DNA of 64,000 nucleotides, taken from contig JAUYAK010000029.1 in the NCBI GenBank assembly GCA_030693515.1, forward strand, positions 23,699 through 87,698, read 5' to 3'. Shown one piece after another: positions 48,989-58,274 of the stretch (positions within the stretch are counted from its first letter, which is position 1; each line of letters begins with the position of its first letter). Both the position numbers and the translations under genes were made by a program. The stretch is from Opitutaceae bacterium (GTDB lineage: Bacteria; Verrucomicrobiota; Verrucomicrobiia; Opitutales; Opitutaceae). The notes under the pieces were generated by a model. It saw nothing but the letters and a program-made list of their open reading frames with translations. It was not told where the DNA came from and made no database searches.

Positions 48989-49642
48989 ATGAACGCCCCC
49001 GACTCTCCCTCCACCCCGCAACGACTCGATCGGCGCGCCGCGATCAAGTGGATGATGGCCGCGGCCGCGGCGGCTTCTGTCGCCGACCGGCTCACCTACG
49101 GCGCCTCTGCCGCCAAGCCCGCGGCCGGCTACGGTAGCGATCCCGATCTGCTCAAGATCTACAAGCCGGGTGATCTCTGGCCGCTGACCTTCACCCCCGC
49201 GCAGCGCGCCACCGCGGCCGCGCTCTGCGACACCATCATCCCGGCCGACGCCAAGGGCCCCGCTGCGTCCGCCGTGGGCGTGCCCGATTTCATCGACGAG
49301 TGGATCAGCGCGCCCTATCCCGGCCACGACGCCGATCGGAAAACCGTGATCGACGGCCTCGCGTGGATCGAGGCGGAGGCGCAGAAGCGTTTCCAAAACG
49401 GATTCGGCAACCTTGTCACCCGCCAGAAAAACGCGATCTGCGACGACATCTGCTACGCGCCGAACGCCCAGCCCGAGTTCCGGCCGGCCGCCCAGTTTTT
49501 CCGCAAGTTCCGCGACCTCACCTCCGGCGGCTACTACTCGACGCCCGAGGGCATGAAGGACATCGGCTACGTCGGGAATGTCGCGACGGAAAAATTCGAG
49601 GGTCCGCCGCCCGAGGTTTTGAAGCAGCTCGGGCTGGCGTAG
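48989..49642 (+). CDS. Gluconate 2-dehydrogenase subunit 3-family protein (Tat signal)
   Basis: DRRAAIKWMMAAAAAASVA leader; ALCDTIIPADAKGPAASAVGVPDFIDEWISAPYPGHDADR. Confidence 0.9.
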   Translation: MNAPDSPSTPQRLDRRAAIKWMMAAAAAASVADRLTYGASAAKPAAGYGSDPDLLKIYKPGDLWPLTFTPAQRATAAALCDTIIPADAKGPAASAVGVPDFIDEWISAPYPGHDADRKTVIDGLAWIEAEAQKRFQNGFGNLVTRQKNAICDDICYAPNAQPEFRPAAQFFRKFRDLTSGGYYSTPEGMKDIGYVGNVATEKFEGPPPEVLKQLGLA

Positions 49643-49657
49643 GCCGGCTTTTTGAAT

Positions 49658-49724
49658 GCGTAGGCCTCGACCTTGGTCGAGGCCTACGCGCGGACCGGGC
49701 CTGACCAAGGTCAGGCCCTCCGGC
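49658..49724. repeat. Intergenic paired-hairpin repeat
   Basis: GCGTAGGCCTCGACCTTGGTCGAGGCCTACGC then GGGCCTGACCAAGGTCAGGCCC. Confidence 0.8.
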
Positions 49725-49745
49725 CGGCAACTACGGGCCGCAGGA

Positions 49746-50954
49746 TTACTCGTGCCGCAGCGCGTCGATCGGGTCGAGCTGCGCGGCCTTGTAGGCGGGG
49801 AAGAAGCCGAAGAAGATGCCGATGACCGTGCTGACGCCGACGGCGAGGAGCACCGACCACATGGGCACGAGCGTCGGCAGGCCGAAGTAATAGGTGACTA
49901 TCTCGGAGGCACCGTAGCCGCAGAGGATGCCGAGGCCACCGCCGAGCACGCTGAGCAGGATCGCCTCGATGAGGAACTGCAGCAGGACGTCGTTGCCGTG
50001 CGCGCCGATGGCGATGCGGATGCCGATCTCGCGGGTGCGCTCGGTCACGGAGACGAGCATGATGTTCATCACGCCGATGCCGCCGACGATGAGCGAGACG
50101 AGCGCGATGCCGCCGAGCAGGACGGTCATCGTCCGCGCGGTCGCGGTGAAGGTGGTGGAGAGTTCCTCCTGAGTGCGCACGGTGAAGTCGGGCTCGCGGC
50201 CGCGGCGGCGCTGGGTGAGCAGATCCTCGGTGGAGAGCTTGACCTCGGCGATCTTGTCAGCGTCGGACGCCTGGATGCGGATCATGCTGATGCTGGTGCG
50301 GCGCGAGACGCGGCGCATGTGGGAAGTGTAGGGGATCAGCACCACATCGTCTTCGTCGGAGCCGAAGACGCTGAAGCCCTTGGGCGTGAGGACGCCGAGG
50401 ATGCGGAAGGGCAGGTTGCGGATGCGCAGGGTCTGGCCGATGGGGTCTTCGTTGGGGAAGACCTGGTCGGCGACGGTTTTGCCGATGACACAGACTTTGG
50501 CGAGGGACTTGACCTCCTGGTCCGTGAACATGGCGCCGGCGGCCATGGGCCAGTTGCGGACGTAGGGGTAGTCGGGGCCGACGCCGTTGACGTTGGTGTT
50601 CCAGTTCAGGCCGTTGGCGAGGATCTGGTTGCGGTCGCGGATCTCGGGGCTGATGCCGTCGATGTTGGGGACCTCCGCGGCGATTGCTTCGTAGTCCTCG
50701 GGGGTGAGGGTGGCGGAGGAGCCGAAGCCGCCGCGCATGCCGCCGCTGCTCGAGGAGCCGGGCATGACGGTGATGAGATTCTGGCCGAGGGAGGCGATCT
50801 GGGCCTCGACCTGCACCTTGGCGCCGGTGCCCATGGCGACGGTGGTGATGACGGCGCCGATGCCGATGATGATGCCGAGCGCCGTGAGAATCGACCGCAT
50901 GGTGTTGCGGCGGAGGGCGCGGAGGGCGACGAGGAAGGTGGTGGTGAAACGCAT
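49746..50954 (-). CDS. MacB-like ABC transporter permease
   Basis: MRSILTALGIIIGIGAVITTVAMGTGAKVQVEAQIASLGQNLITV; FtsX-like C-terminus. Confidence 0.92.
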   Translation of the reverse strand: MRFTTTFLVALRALRRNTMRSILTALGIIIGIGAVITTVAMGTGAKVQVEAQIASLGQNLITVMPGSSSSGGMRGGFGSSATLTPEDYEAIAAEVPNIDGISPEIRDRNQILANGLNWNTNVNGVGPDYPYVRNWPMAAGAMFTDQEVKSLAKVCVIGKTVADQVFPNEDPIGQTLRIRNLPFRILGVLTPKGFSVFGSDEDDVVLIPYTSHMRRVSRRTSISMIRIQASDADKIAEVKLSTEDLLTQRRRGREPDFTVRTQEELSTTFTATARTMTVLLGGIALVSLIVGGIGVMNIMLVSVTERTREIGIRIAIGAHGNDVLLQFLIEAILLSVLGGGLGILCGYGASEIVTYYFGLPTLVPMWSVLLAVGVSTVIGIFFGFFPAYKAAQLDPIDALRHE

Positions 50955-50970
50955 GGCGGGTGGTGGTGCG

Positions 50971-51753
50971 TCAGGCGGCGGTGGCCCCGGCGAGAAGCTT
51001 GGCGGCGGTTTCGGCTTCCTTGAGCTTGGCCATCTCGTGGGCGGCGATGGAGCGGTTCTGGACGGCTTCGTCGCGGACCACCACGCCATCGCGGAGGATG
51101 AGGTTGCGCTTGCAGTAGTGGGCGATGTCGAGCTCGTGGGTGACCATCACGATGGTGATGCCCTGGTCGTTGAGCTTCTGGAAAACGCCCATGACCTCAA
51201 CGGAGGTCTTGGAGTCGAGGTTGCCGGTGGGCTCGTCCGCGAGGAGGACTTGCGGTTCGTTGACGAGGCCGCGGGCGATGGCGACGCGCTGCTGCTGGCC
51301 GCCGGAAAGCTGGTTGGGCATGTGGTCGGCGCGGTTGGCGAGGCCGACGATTTCAAGGCAATACATGGCGCGCTCCCGGATCTGGGAGGCGGTGACGCGG
51401 CGGTGGCGGCCGTAGAGCATGGGGAGCTCGACGTTTTCCAGCGCGGTGGTGCGGGCGAGGAGGTTGAAGCCCTGGAAGACGAACCCGAGCTTCTGATTGC
51501 GGAGGTCGGCAAGCTCGTTGCGGTCGAGCTTGTCGATGTCGATGCCGTCGAGCAGGTAGGTGCCGCGGGTCTGGCGGTCGAGACAGCCCAGCATGTTCAT
51601 CAGGGTGGACTTGCCGGAGCCGCTGGCGCCCATGAGGGCGATGAACTCGCCGCGTTGGATCTCCAAGCTCACGCCGCGCACGGCGTGCACGGGCACTTCG
51701 CCGGACTCGTAGATCTTGTGGATGTCCCGGATTTGGACGACGGGGGAAGACAT
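50971..51753 (-). CDS. MacB/LolD-like ABC transporter ATP-binding protein
   Basis: MGASGSGKSTLMNMLGCLDRQTRGTYLLDG; LSGGQQQRVAIARGLVNEPQVLLADEPTGNLDSKTS. Confidence 0.95.
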   Translation of the reverse strand: MSSPVVQIRDIHKIYESGEVPVHAVRGVSLEIQRGEFIALMGASGSGKSTLMNMLGCLDRQTRGTYLLDGIDIDKLDRNELADLRNQKLGFVFQGFNLLARTTALENVELPMLYGRHRRVTASQIRERAMYCLEIVGLANRADHMPNQLSGGQQQRVAIARGLVNEPQVLLADEPTGNLDSKTSVEVMGVFQKLNDQGITIVMVTHELDIAHYCKRNLILRDGVVVRDEAVQNRSIAAHEMAKLKEAETAAKLLAGATAA

Positions 51754-51777
51754 GGGGGCGGGCGCGGTCGAGAGGGA

Positions 51778-53301
51778 TCAGCGCGGGCCGCCGCGGGAAC
51801 TGCCGCCGGAACTGCCCCCGAAGCTGCGGCCACCGCTGAGCGGGTTGGAGCCGCCGGGAGCCGGCGCGGCGGTGGCGACGGCACCGGGCATGATCACGCC
51901 GGTGATGATGGTGTCGCCATCCGCCAGACCTTCGAGCACCTCGGTGGAGAAGCCATCCGAGACGCCGAGCTTCACGCTCACAGGCACGATGCGCTTGTCT
52001 TTGTCGGCGGCGTTGGCGTCGGAGAATTTATAGAGGGTGCGGGTGACAATAGTATTGTTGAAACCACGGTCGCCGCCGGGGCCGCTGGGGCCGCGGCCGC
52101 CGCCGCCACCCTTGCCACGGTCGCCGCCGCCGGTTTTGCCGCGTCCGCCCGGAGCGGCGAGCCGCGCCGCGATGAGATCGGGGTCGAGGCCCTTGTCCTT
52201 GGCGAGTTTCTTGGCCTTCTCGATTTGATCGGACGTGGGGGTCGAGCCGCGCTCGAAGCCGATCTCGCGCATGATGGCCATGGTGGCATTCATGCGCTCG
52301 TCGTCGGTCATGCCGCCGGAGGCGCCGGCCTTGTCGGCGGCCTTGGCTTCGCCGGGGGCGGCGGCCAGCAGTTCCTGGGGGACGCGCACCCGCAGGGCGC
52401 CGTTGGCGATGCGCAGCACGTTGGGCCGCTGCTGGACGATGATGGAGACGTTGGCGGTCATGCCGGGCTTGAGGCGGAGGTCGTCGTTGCTGACGTCGAT
52501 GATGGTGGCGTAGGAGACGACGCTCTGGCTGACGCTGGCGGCGTTGCGCACCATGCGGACGTTGCCCGTGAAGGTGCGGCTGGGAAAGGCGTCGACAGTG
52601 AACTTCACTTCCTGGCCTTCGGCGATGCTGCCGATGTCGGCTTCGGCGACGGCGGCGTTGATCTGCATCTTGGTGAGATCGTTCACGAGCGTGAAGAGCA
52701 CGGGGGCGTTCATGCTGGCGTTGACGGTGCGGCCCTTGTCGGTCTTGCGGTCGAGGACCATGCCGTCGATGGGCGCGGTGATGGTGCAGCGCGAGAGATC
52801 GAGGCGGGCGTTTTCGACGGCGGCGTTGCGGGTGAGCAGGGTGGCGTTGGACTGGGCGAGCTGGGCCTCGACATTGTCGAGTTCCTGCTGCGAAACGAGG
52901 TTCTTGCCGAAGAGCTCCTTGGTGCGTTCGACGTTGAGCAGGAGGAGGCGGTTGCTGGCCCTGGTGGACTCGAGGTCCGCGTCGGCTTGCTTGAGGCGCT
53001 GGGTGAGGGTCGATTCGTCGATGCGGGCGAGCACGTCGCCGGCCTTCACCTTGGAATTGAAGTCCACGAGCACTTCCTTGATCTGGCCGGAAACTTGCGC
53101 ACCGATGTCGACCGTCATGACGGGCTGAAGGTCGCCGGTGGCGGTGACGGATTGGGTGATGTCGCCGCGCGCGACCTTGGTGGTCTGGAATTCGGGCCCT
53201 TTGACGGTGCGCCCCTTTAGGTAATACCATGCGCCACCGCCTCCGCCGAGGAGAAGGAGGAGCAAGACGATAAGACCACCGTAGCTTTTAGATTTGGCCA
53301 T
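51778..53301 (-). CDS. MacA-like periplasmic adaptor (membrane fusion protein)
   Basis: VTATGDLQPVMTVDIGAQVSGQIKEVLVDFNSKVKAGDVLARID; coiled coil; Gly-rich C-terminus. Confidence 0.92.
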   Translation of the reverse strand: MAKSKSYGGLIVLLLLLLGGGGGAWYYLKGRTVKGPEFQTTKVARGDITQSVTATGDLQPVMTVDIGAQVSGQIKEVLVDFNSKVKAGDVLARIDESTLTQRLKQADADLESTRASNRLLLLNVERTKELFGKNLVSQQELDNVEAQLAQSNATLLTRNAAVENARLDLSRCTITAPIDGMVLDRKTDKGRTVNASMNAPVLFTLVNDLTKMQINAAVAEADIGSIAEGQEVKFTVDAFPSRTFTGNVRMVRNAASVSQSVVSYATIIDVSNDDLRLKPGMTANVSIIVQQRPNVLRIANGALRVRVPQELLAAAPGEAKAADKAGASGGMTDDERMNATMAIMREIGFERGSTPTSDQIEKAKKLAKDKGLDPDLIAARLAAPGGRGKTGGGDRGKGGGGGRGPSGPGGDRGFNNTIVTRTLYKFSDANAADKDKRIVPVSVKLGVSDGFSTEVLEGLADGDTIITGVIMPGAVATAAPAPGGSNPLSGGRSFGGSSGGSSRGGPR

Positions 53302-53584
53302 GGCTGCTGGGAGTAGAGGGTAAGGGCGGACGGTTGGTTGAAGGGTGGGAGCGCGCAAAGTGAATCTTCGCAGACTGTGGGAACACCGGCAGCGGGCTGC
53401 CGGCGACTCAATGCGCGTTCGCATAGACGGAGCCTTTTCGGAAAGGTAACGGAATTCGCCCCCCGGTGGGGATTGAAATCTGCTGTTGCGCGTGGGCGGG
53501 CAGGAACTTTGCCTCGCGGTTCGTGCCTCCGCGGCCGACCCCATGCCAACCCGTTCCACCCCATTCCGGCCCACCCGGACCGTC

Positions 53585-56500
53585 ATGCGCCGGGCCGCGA
53601 CCATGAAGTTCTGGCCGGCAGCTAGCCTCGCGGCGTGCATCATCCTCAGTGCCCGCGCCCAAATCTCGACCACGCCCATCGAGGGCCTGCGTGACGCCAC
53701 GCCCCGCGTCCATGCGATTGCAGGTGCGCGGATCGTCACGGCGCCCGGCTCGGTCATTGCGCGTGGCACGGTGGTGCTGCGCGACGGGGTGATTGTGGCG
53801 GTGGGCGCGGAATCCACCGTGGCGGTGCCGGCCGATGCGCGGGTCTGGTCCGCCGAGGGCCGGACGATCTATGCCGGGTTTATCGAGCCTCTGGCCGAGG
53901 TGCATCTGCCCGCGGCCTTGCGGACCGAGGGCACCGGGGGCGAAAGCACGGCCGGAGCCCGTGGTGGCCGGGGCAGTGCGGGAGCCGCGCCCGCCACCGA
54001 GGCACTCGCGCCGGCGGCGACGGCCCGCTCGTGGAACGCCCGCGTGACACCCGAGCGCGACGTGGCCCGCTTGCTCGCGGCCGATGATCGCGGGGTCGCG
54101 GCGCTGCGCGAGCTGGGTTTCACGGCCGCGGCGGTGGCGCCGGGGCGCGGGGTGTTTCGCGGCGAGAGTGCGCTGGTCAGCCTCAGCGGCCGCGCGCCGG
54201 GGCAGATTTTGCTGCGGCCGCGGCTGGCACAGCATGTGGCGTTTGAATTTGGCGCCGGTAGCTACCCGGCTTCGTTGATGGGCTCGATTGCGTTGGTGCG
54301 GCAGACGCTGTTGGACGCGAAATGGCTGCGCGACGCCACGGCGGCGCACGAGCGCAACCCCGCCCTCGAGCGCCCCGAGGCCAACGCCTCCCTCCACGCG
54401 CTCGCCGACCATGTGGCGGCCCAGCGCCCCGTGGTCATGGACACGCAGGATGAACTCGACCTGCTGCGCGCGCAGGCGCTCGCGGACGAATTTGGCCTCC
54501 GGCTCGTGCTGCGCGGCCGCGGCGCGGAGTATCGCGTGGCGGCTGCGCTCGCGGCGAAAAAGACTCCGGTCATCCTCCCGCTCAACTTCCCCGCGGTGCC
54601 CGAGGTCGAGACGCCGGACAAGGCCGGCGACATCCCGCTCTCGACCCTGCAACATTGGGAACTCGCCCCCGCCAACGCCGCGCGGCTCGCGGCGCAGGGC
54701 GTGCCCGTGGCGTTCACCACGGCGGGCCTGCGCACGCCCGACACCCAGTTTTGGAATGCCGTGCGCCTCGCGGTGCGCCGCGGCCTCGCGCCCGACGCGG
54801 CGCTCGCCGCCCTCACGACCGTGCCCGCGCAGGCCCTCGGCGCCGCCGATCTCGTGGGCACGATTGCGCCGGGCCGGCTCGCGCACCTCGTCGTGGCGAC
54901 GGGCGATCTGTTTTCCAGCGCGGCCGGGGCGGAGATTGTCGAGGTCTGGGTGGACGGCGTGCGTTTCGAGACCGAGGCCGCGCAGAAGGTGGACGCCCGC
55001 GGCACGTGGACGATCGCCTGGCGCGGCGCGACTGCGCCCGCGGATCTGCGCATCGAGGGCCGCGGAACCGCCCGGCCGCGCGCGCGGCTCGGCGACAAGG
55101 ATCTCACTTTTACGCAAACCCGCGGACAGCTCACGCTGCTCGCGCCGGCGGAATTGTTTCAGGGCCAGGATGCGAAAGGCACCGTGCGCCTCGCCGGCAC
55201 CGTGACCGGCGGCGCGATCGAGGGCACCGGGCTGCTGCCCGACGGCACGGCGTTTCGCTGGAGCGCGGAGCGCACCACTGCCGCCGAGCGGCCCGCCGCG
55301 CCCGCGCCGCGCGAGGAGAAATTCCTGGCCAACGCGGACGCGTGGCCGGCCGGCGCCTACGGCCGCAAAGGCATTCCCGACCAACCCGACGCCGTCCTCG
55401 TGCGCAACGCCACCATCTGGACCAGCGGCTCCGCCGGCCGCATCGACGGCGGCGATCTGCTGGTGCGCGCCGGCAAGATCGAGGGCGTCGGCCGTTATCT
55501 CGCCGCGCCCGCCGGCGCGGTCGTGATCGACGCGGCGGGCAAGCACATCACGGCCGGCCTGATCGACTGCCATTCGCACACCGCAATCTCGCGCGGCGTG
55601 AACGAAGGCACGAGCGCCGTTTCGGTCGAGGTGCGCGTGGCCGACGTGCTTGATGCCACGGATGTCAGCCTTTACCGCCAGCTCGGCGGCGGCACGACGA
55701 CCTCCAATCTCCTCCACGGCTCCTCCAACCCCATGGGCGGGCAGAACCAAGTCATCAAGCTCCGCTGGGGCGCCGGGCCCGAGGGGCTCAAGTTTGCCGG
55801 CGCCAAGCCCGGCGTGAAGTTCGCCCTTGGTGAAAACGTGAAACGCGCCAACTCGACGCCTTCCGCCACGGGCGCGCCGCTGCGCTACCCGCAGACGCGC
55901 ATGGGCGTGGAGCAAATCATGGCCGACACCTTCGCCCAGGCGCGCGACTACGAGCGCGCGCTCCAGGCCCCGCCCGGCTCCGCGCTCCCGCCGCGCCGCA
56001 ACCTCCGCCTCGAGGCCGCCCTCGAAATCCTCCGCGGCGAACGCGTGATCCATATCCACGCCTACCGGCAGGACGAGGTGCTGATGTTCATCCGCCTCGC
56101 GCAGCAGGAGAAGCTCACCGTCGCGACCTTCCAGCACATCCTCGAGGGCTACAAGGTCGCCCACGAAATCGCGCAGCTCGGTGCCGGCGCCTCGGCTTTC
56201 AGCGATTGGTGGGCCTACAAATACGAAGTCATCGACGCGATCCCCTACGCCGGCGCCATGATGCACCGCGCGGGCGTGCTCGTCTCCTTCAACTCGGACA
56301 ACAACGAGCTCGCCCGTCGCCTCAACACCGAGGCCGCCAAGGCCGTGAAATACGGCGGCGTGCCCGAGGAGGAGGCGTTGAAATTCGTCACCCTCAACCC
56401 GGCGAAGCAGCTCCGCATCGACGATCGCGTGGGCTCGCTCGAACCCGGCAAGGATGCCGACTTCGTGATCTGGAGCGCGAGTCCGCTCTCCAGCTACGCC

Positions 56501-56794
56501 CGGGTCGAGCAAACCTGGATCGATGGGCGGCCTTATTTTTCCCTGGCCGACGATGCCGCGCTGCGCGCCGCCGCTGCGACTGAGCGCGAGGCCCTGGTGC
56601 AAAAAGCGCTCGCCGAGCGCGTGCGCACCCTCGGCACTGGCAGCACTCCGGCTGCCGGCGCGCGCCCCGCCGCCGATACGCCGGATATCATCCGCCTCCT
56701 CCAGGCGATCGAGGCCCGCCACGCCCACGAATACCAAGGCATCTATCACGACGGAGCCGATGCCCACAACTGCTCGACCCATGCGCTGCAATAA
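53585..56794 (+). CDS. Exported large amidohydrolase-family protein (two amidohydrolase-like halves)
   Basis: C-terminal half HITAGLIDCHSHTAISRG...PAKQLRIDDRVGSLEPGKDADFVIW; N-terminal half amidohydrolase-like but degenerate. Confidence 0.88.
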   Translation: MRRAATMKFWPAASLAACIILSARAQISTTPIEGLRDATPRVHAIAGARIVTAPGSVIARGTVVLRDGVIVAVGAESTVAVPADARVWSAEGRTIYAGFIEPLAEVHLPAALRTEGTGGESTAGARGGRGSAGAAPATEALAPAATARSWNARVTPERDVARLLAADDRGVAALRELGFTAAAVAPGRGVFRGESALVSLSGRAPGQILLRPRLAQHVAFEFGAGSYPASLMGSIALVRQTLLDAKWLRDATAAHERNPALERPEANASLHALADHVAAQRPVVMDTQDELDLLRAQALADEFGLRLVLRGRGAEYRVAAALAAKKTPVILPLNFPAVPEVETPDKAGDIPLSTLQHWELAPANAARLAAQGVPVAFTTAGLRTPDTQFWNAVRLAVRRGLAPDAALAALTTVPAQALGAADLVGTIAPGRLAHLVVATGDLFSSAAGAEIVEVWVDGVRFETEAAQKVDARGTWTIAWRGATAPADLRIEGRGTARPRARLGDKDLTFTQTRGQLTLLAPAELFQGQDAKGTVRLAGTVTGGAIEGTGLLPDGTAFRWSAERTTAAERPAAPAPREEKFLANADAWPAGAYGRKGIPDQPDAVLVRNATIWTSGSAGRIDGGDLLVRAGKIEGVGRYLAAPAGAVVIDAAGKHITAGLIDCHSHTAISRGVNEGTSAVSVEVRVADVLDATDVSLYRQLGGGTTTSNLLHGSSNPMGGQNQVIKLRWGAGPEGLKFAGAKPGVKFALGENVKRANSTPSATGAPLRYPQTRMGVEQIMADTFAQARDYERALQAPPGSALPPRRNLRLEAALEILRGERVIHIHAYRQDEVLMFIRLAQQEKLTVATFQHILEGYKVAHEIAQLGAGASAFSDWWAYKYEVIDAIPYAGAMMHRAGVLVSFNSDNNELARRLNTEAAKAVKYGGVPEEEALKFVTLNPAKQLRIDDRVGSLEPGKDADFVIWSASPLSSYARVEQTWIDGRPYFSLADDAALRAAAATEREALVQKALAERVRTLGTGSTPAAGARPAADTPDIIRLLQAIEARHAHEYQGIYHDGADAHNCSTHALQ

Positions 56795-58106
56795 ACTCTT
56801 CGCCCTGCTCGGGGCCGCGGCCGTGGCTGCGAGCGCTTCCGACTCCATTCCGGCCGCGCGTCCCGGCAAACCGCTGCTCCTCCGCGGCGCCACCGTCCAC
56901 ACCGTGACCGGCGCGGTCCTGCCCGCGACCGACGTGCTGCTGCGCGACGGTAAGATCGCCGCCCTCGGCCCGAAGCTCGCCGCGCCGGGCGACGCGGCCA
57001 TCGTCGAGGTCAGTGGGAAACACGTTTATCCCGGCCTCATCTCGGCTGTCTCCGGCATGGGCCTCACCGAGCACAATTCCGTGCGCGGCTCCGTGGATCT
57101 CGCCGAGACCGGCGCGCTCAATCCCAACGCCCGCACGCAGCCCGCGCTCAACCCCGACAGCGATCACATCCCCGTCTCTCGCGCCAACGGCATCCTCACC
57201 GCGCTGAGCGTGCCGATGAGCACCGGCCTCATCGCCGGCACCTCGACCCTCATCCGCATGGACGGCTGGACGTGGGAGGACCTCACGCTCCGCGCCGCCG
57301 TGGCGCTGCACGTTTATTGGCCGAGCATGGCCGTGAACCGCGATCCCGGCGCCGCCCGCTCCGCCGCCGATCAGGAACGCACGATCACCGATAATCTCCG
57401 CCGCCTGCGCGACGCCTTTGCGGCAGCGCGCGCCTACGTCGTGGCGAAGGACAGCGCCGCTGCGCGCACCGACTTCGACTCGCGCTGGGAGGCGATGCGC
57501 CCCGTGCTGCGCGGGGCGCGCCCCGTGTTTGTCCACGCCACCGAGCGCAAGCAGATCGAAGCCGCCGTGGCCTGGGCGCGCGCCGAGAAACTCAAGATCA
57601 CCCTCGTCGGCGGGATCGACGCCTGGAAAGTCGCCGATCTCCTGAAGGCCCACGACATCCCCGTGATCGTGAGCCCGGTGCTCACGCTGCCGCTCCGCCG
57701 CGAGGATCCCTACGATGCGAGCTACGCCAACCCGGGCCACCTCCACGCGGCCGGTGTGCGTTTCTGCATCGCCAACGACGGCAGCGCCGAGATGGGCACG
57801 ATGGCCGATCGCAATCTCCCTTATCAGGCCGCCAAGGCCGCGGCCCACGGCCTGCCCCCGGCGGAGGCGCTGAAGGCCGTCACGATTTATCCGGCGCAGC
57901 TCCTCGGGGTCGCCGCCGAACTCGGTTCGATCGAGGTCGGCAAGCGCGCCACGCTCATCGTCACCGACGGCGATCCGCTGGAGGTCGCCACGCAGGTCGA
58001 GCAGGCCTACATCGACGGCGCGCGCATCGATCTCACCAGCCGCCACACGCGCCTGCGCGACAAATACCAGCAGCGCCAGGAGCAGCTCAAAGCGGGCGGC
58101 CGCTGA
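56781..58106 (+). CDS. Amidohydrolase-family protein, degenerate metal site
   Basis: KPLLLRGATVHTVTGAVLPATDVLLRDGKIAALGPKL...AAELGSIEVGKRATLIVTDGDPLEVATQVEQAYIDG. Confidence 0.82.
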   Translation: MRCNKLFALLGAAAVAASASDSIPAARPGKPLLLRGATVHTVTGAVLPATDVLLRDGKIAALGPKLAAPGDAAIVEVSGKHVYPGLISAVSGMGLTEHNSVRGSVDLAETGALNPNARTQPALNPDSDHIPVSRANGILTALSVPMSTGLIAGTSTLIRMDGWTWEDLTLRAAVALHVYWPSMAVNRDPGAARSAADQERTITDNLRRLRDAFAAARAYVVAKDSAAARTDFDSRWEAMRPVLRGARPVFVHATERKQIEAAVAWARAEKLKITLVGGIDAWKVADLLKAHDIPVIVSPVLTLPLRREDPYDASYANPGHLHAAGVRFCIANDGSAEMGTMADRNLPYQAAKAAAHGLPPAEALKAVTIYPAQLLGVAAELGSIEVGKRATLIVTDGDPLEVATQVEQAYIDGARIDLTSRHTRLRDKYQQRQEQLKAGGR

Positions 58107-58117
58107 ATATTTGGATT

Positions 58118-58195
58118 CTGTAGGGCTCGACCTTGGTCGATGCCCAGCTTCGGTTCCCGCAATCAGGCCTGAGCAAGCTCAGGCCCTGCGGTCCA
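58118..58195. repeat. Intergenic paired-hairpin repeat (same family as 49658)
   Basis: TGTAGGGCTCGACCTTGGTCGATGCCC ... AGGCCTGAGCAAGCTCAGGCCCTGCGG. Confidence 0.7.
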
Positions 58196-58274
58196 GAGCT
58201 ACGGGACATTGGGATCTATCAAAGTGGATTCTTCGCTCCGCTCAGAATTACAGGAATTTTTTCGCGCCCCTCGA

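Noticed and set aside
46150-49095. 981-aa minus-strand ORF
   Set aside because: Antisense to the hydrolase and GMC genes, no domain signature.
50704-53220. 838-aa plus-strand ORF
   Set aside because: Antisense to the MacAB-like genes; Gly/Ala/Val/Glu/Asp-rich shadow ORF.
53408-57001. 1197-aa minus-strand ORF antisense to the amidohydrolase
   Set aside because: Low-complexity Arg/Gly/Ala composition with no motif; mirror of the codon bias of the real plus-strand gene.
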